In this document: positions 18,194 to 19,512 of the stretch, one piece after another
Layout of the letters: each line of letters starts with the position of its first letter
Numbering within the stretch: the first letter of the stretch is position 1
Assembly (NCBI GenBank): GCA_031261265.1
Contig: JAISKI010000008.1
Location: 1-19,512, forward strand
Length of the DNA stretch: 19,512 bases
Source: Candidatus Peribacteria bacterium
Lineage (GTDB): Bacteria > Patescibacteria > JAEDAM01 > Absconditabacterales > Absconditicoccaceae
Direction: 5' to 3'
The notes under the pieces: model-generated
What the model was told of the DNA's origin: nothing
Seen by the model: only the letters and a program-made list of their open reading frames with translations
The model's database searches: none
Program-made: the position numbers and the translations under genes

Positions 18194-19512
18194 ATGTCCA
18201 TAACTATTCCAGATTCTACTCCCAAATTCTCTTCTCTGGATCTTGCATCTTTGCTCCATATACAGGGAGCGGAAAAGGACGCTATTGAGCAGAAGTTGAT
18301 TGCAAAAGAACAAGAGAGAATCAATACTATTTATCCTGATCCTACGATGGCAGAACTGTGAAAAGCACTTCCACAGCTTATCCAAAAAGAATGGGAGCAT
18401 ACCGAAAAGCTTCTCCCTCTCGCTCAAGAAATTATTCAAGCAGAGCTTGGAGTCCCAAAATCTATCGTAGAAAAAGTGATCTATAGTTTAGGACAGGATA
18501 ATCGAAATAGAGATACGGAGGAATTTAAAAATCCTCATCAGTCCAATTCCTCTACTGAATTTACCGATGAAGAACAACGCTATATTGCCAAAGAGCAGAC
18601 CGTGAGACAGTTGCAAAATCTTCTGATTGCAGGAGCGGGGTATAGAGTCTTTGATGCTTTAGAGACAGAAAAATATCAACAAAAACTCAATGCTATTGAT
18701 CCAGAGTTATATCCTCTCCAGCACAAGGTTATGGGGAGAGCTTTACGTGATATGCTAGATCCTCAAAACATCTGACAAGCCAAAAATAACGTTGGGAAGT
18801 CAGAATTAGTCAGAAATGAAAAAGGGAGTGTAGAAATTCAAGCGAGTGGTTTGATTTTCCCCATCCTCGTCCACGAAGCTATGAAAGGAGTAGTAGAATA
18901 TATTTCTGCTAGTAGGCGAAATGGTAAAAGACCCGAAGTTGTTTCAGAAATCCTTTCCGTGGATAATCATGCTGATGAACATCGACAAATGGTAGTGGGT
19001 CCTCAGCTCTGGAAACAGTTTAGAGACCTGACCTATTATAGTTTATCAGAAATGAAAAATCAGCCAGCTGAAGCGGAGAAATCAAGATATATATATGCTC
19101 TCTACAAGAAAATGACGGAAACCTTCTCTGCTAAAGGGTATCAAAAGTTTCTCCTGATGATGAATGATGGGAAGGACGGTCTAGGAGCCATTACCTCGAT
19201 GCAGGAGCTGATTGGAGAGATCAATGACCAGTCCGAAAGATTTCATCAACAATTGGCATCTCAACAACAAAAATCAGGAAGGCAAGACCAAATCGAAACT
19301 ACTCTAAACTTCCAGCCTACTTCCTGAGAAGTTCGATTCAAAAAATATGGTGGAGATCTTTTGCACTACTTACAGACCTTCTATCCACCAGAAATGCTCA
19401 CAGAGAAAACCTTCAAAAATGGCTCAAAAGCAACCAAACTTGAACTAAATTTTACAAAAAAGCTGACTAATTACTTAGATAACGGAGGAGATCCCGACAC
19501 GCTCATAGGAGA
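18194..19512 (+). CDS. Large protein of unknown function, 3' end outside window
   Basis: Open from ATG 18194 to the window edge (439 codons, partial). UGA-Gly codons are at 18359, 18773 and 19325. The product is mostly hydrophilic and helical and has no signal peptide. A recognisable-looking segment is ASGLIFPILVHEAMKGVVEYISASRR (written here in parts: FPILVHEAMKG, then VVEYIS), with H227-E228 and a K-G two residues later; it is not a canonical HExxH metalloprotease motif. Other parts: VVGPQLWKQFRDLTYYSL and YQKFLLMMNDG. I cannot assign a family. It shares a promoter type with the 8211 cluster through the small gene upstream. Confidence 0.75.

Overview
The window reads as a fragment of a low-GC bacterium that translates UGA as glycine (genetic code 25), as known for the Candidate Phyla Radiation lineages Absconditabacteria (SR1) and Gracilibacteria (BD1-5). 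Under the standard code most genes break into collinear same-frame pieces separated only by TGA. Read as glycine, the pieces join into full-length proteins, and several TGAs fall on residues that are glycine across the family: the first Fe-S cysteine motif of MiaB (LGCQMN), the C-terminal G of RhuM and of the AAA/DUF4143 ATPase, and a GGG run in a SufS-type cysteine desulfurase written as three consecutive UGAs. More than 60 in-frame UGA codons are used; every gene that ends inside the window stops at TAA or TAG.

Layout. 1-164: tandem 28-bp repeat ending in a hairpin. 203-1621: miaB (tRNA methylthiotransferase), carrying a palindromic repeat inside its coding sequence. 1698-2711: RhuM-family protein. 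2876-5569: tight run of dnaN (sliding clamp), a type IV prepilin-like protein and a nucleotidyltransferase-like protein. 5678-6499: membrane-anchored coiled-coil protein whose stop codon lies in the loop of its own terminator. 6512-6880: gene-free island of dispersed and tandem repeats. 6917-8104: SufS/Csd-like cysteine desulfurase.

8211-16433 holds three large, closely spaced same-strand genes (941, 1420 and 362 aa) that I do not recognise. The first two have Gly-rich hydrophobic segments and coiled-coil-like regions; the third ends in a domain with a possible Cys/His/Asp papain-like arrangement. A minus-strand AAA/DUF4143 ATPase (16478-17713) converges on them. Divergent from it, 17988 to the window end holds a short Pro-rich protein and the start of another large unknown protein. 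The promoter in front of 17988 shares an unusual extended -10 sequence (GAGTATACT-N-GAGG) with the promoter in front of 8211, so the two large-protein loci may be co-regulated.

No gene in the window has a well-placed Shine-Dalgarno sequence. MiaB (Fe-S radical SAM) and the cysteine desulfurase (sulfur donor) are the only clear metabolic link. The best candidate for an undescribed system is the orphan large-protein set at 8211-16433 together with 17988-19512.
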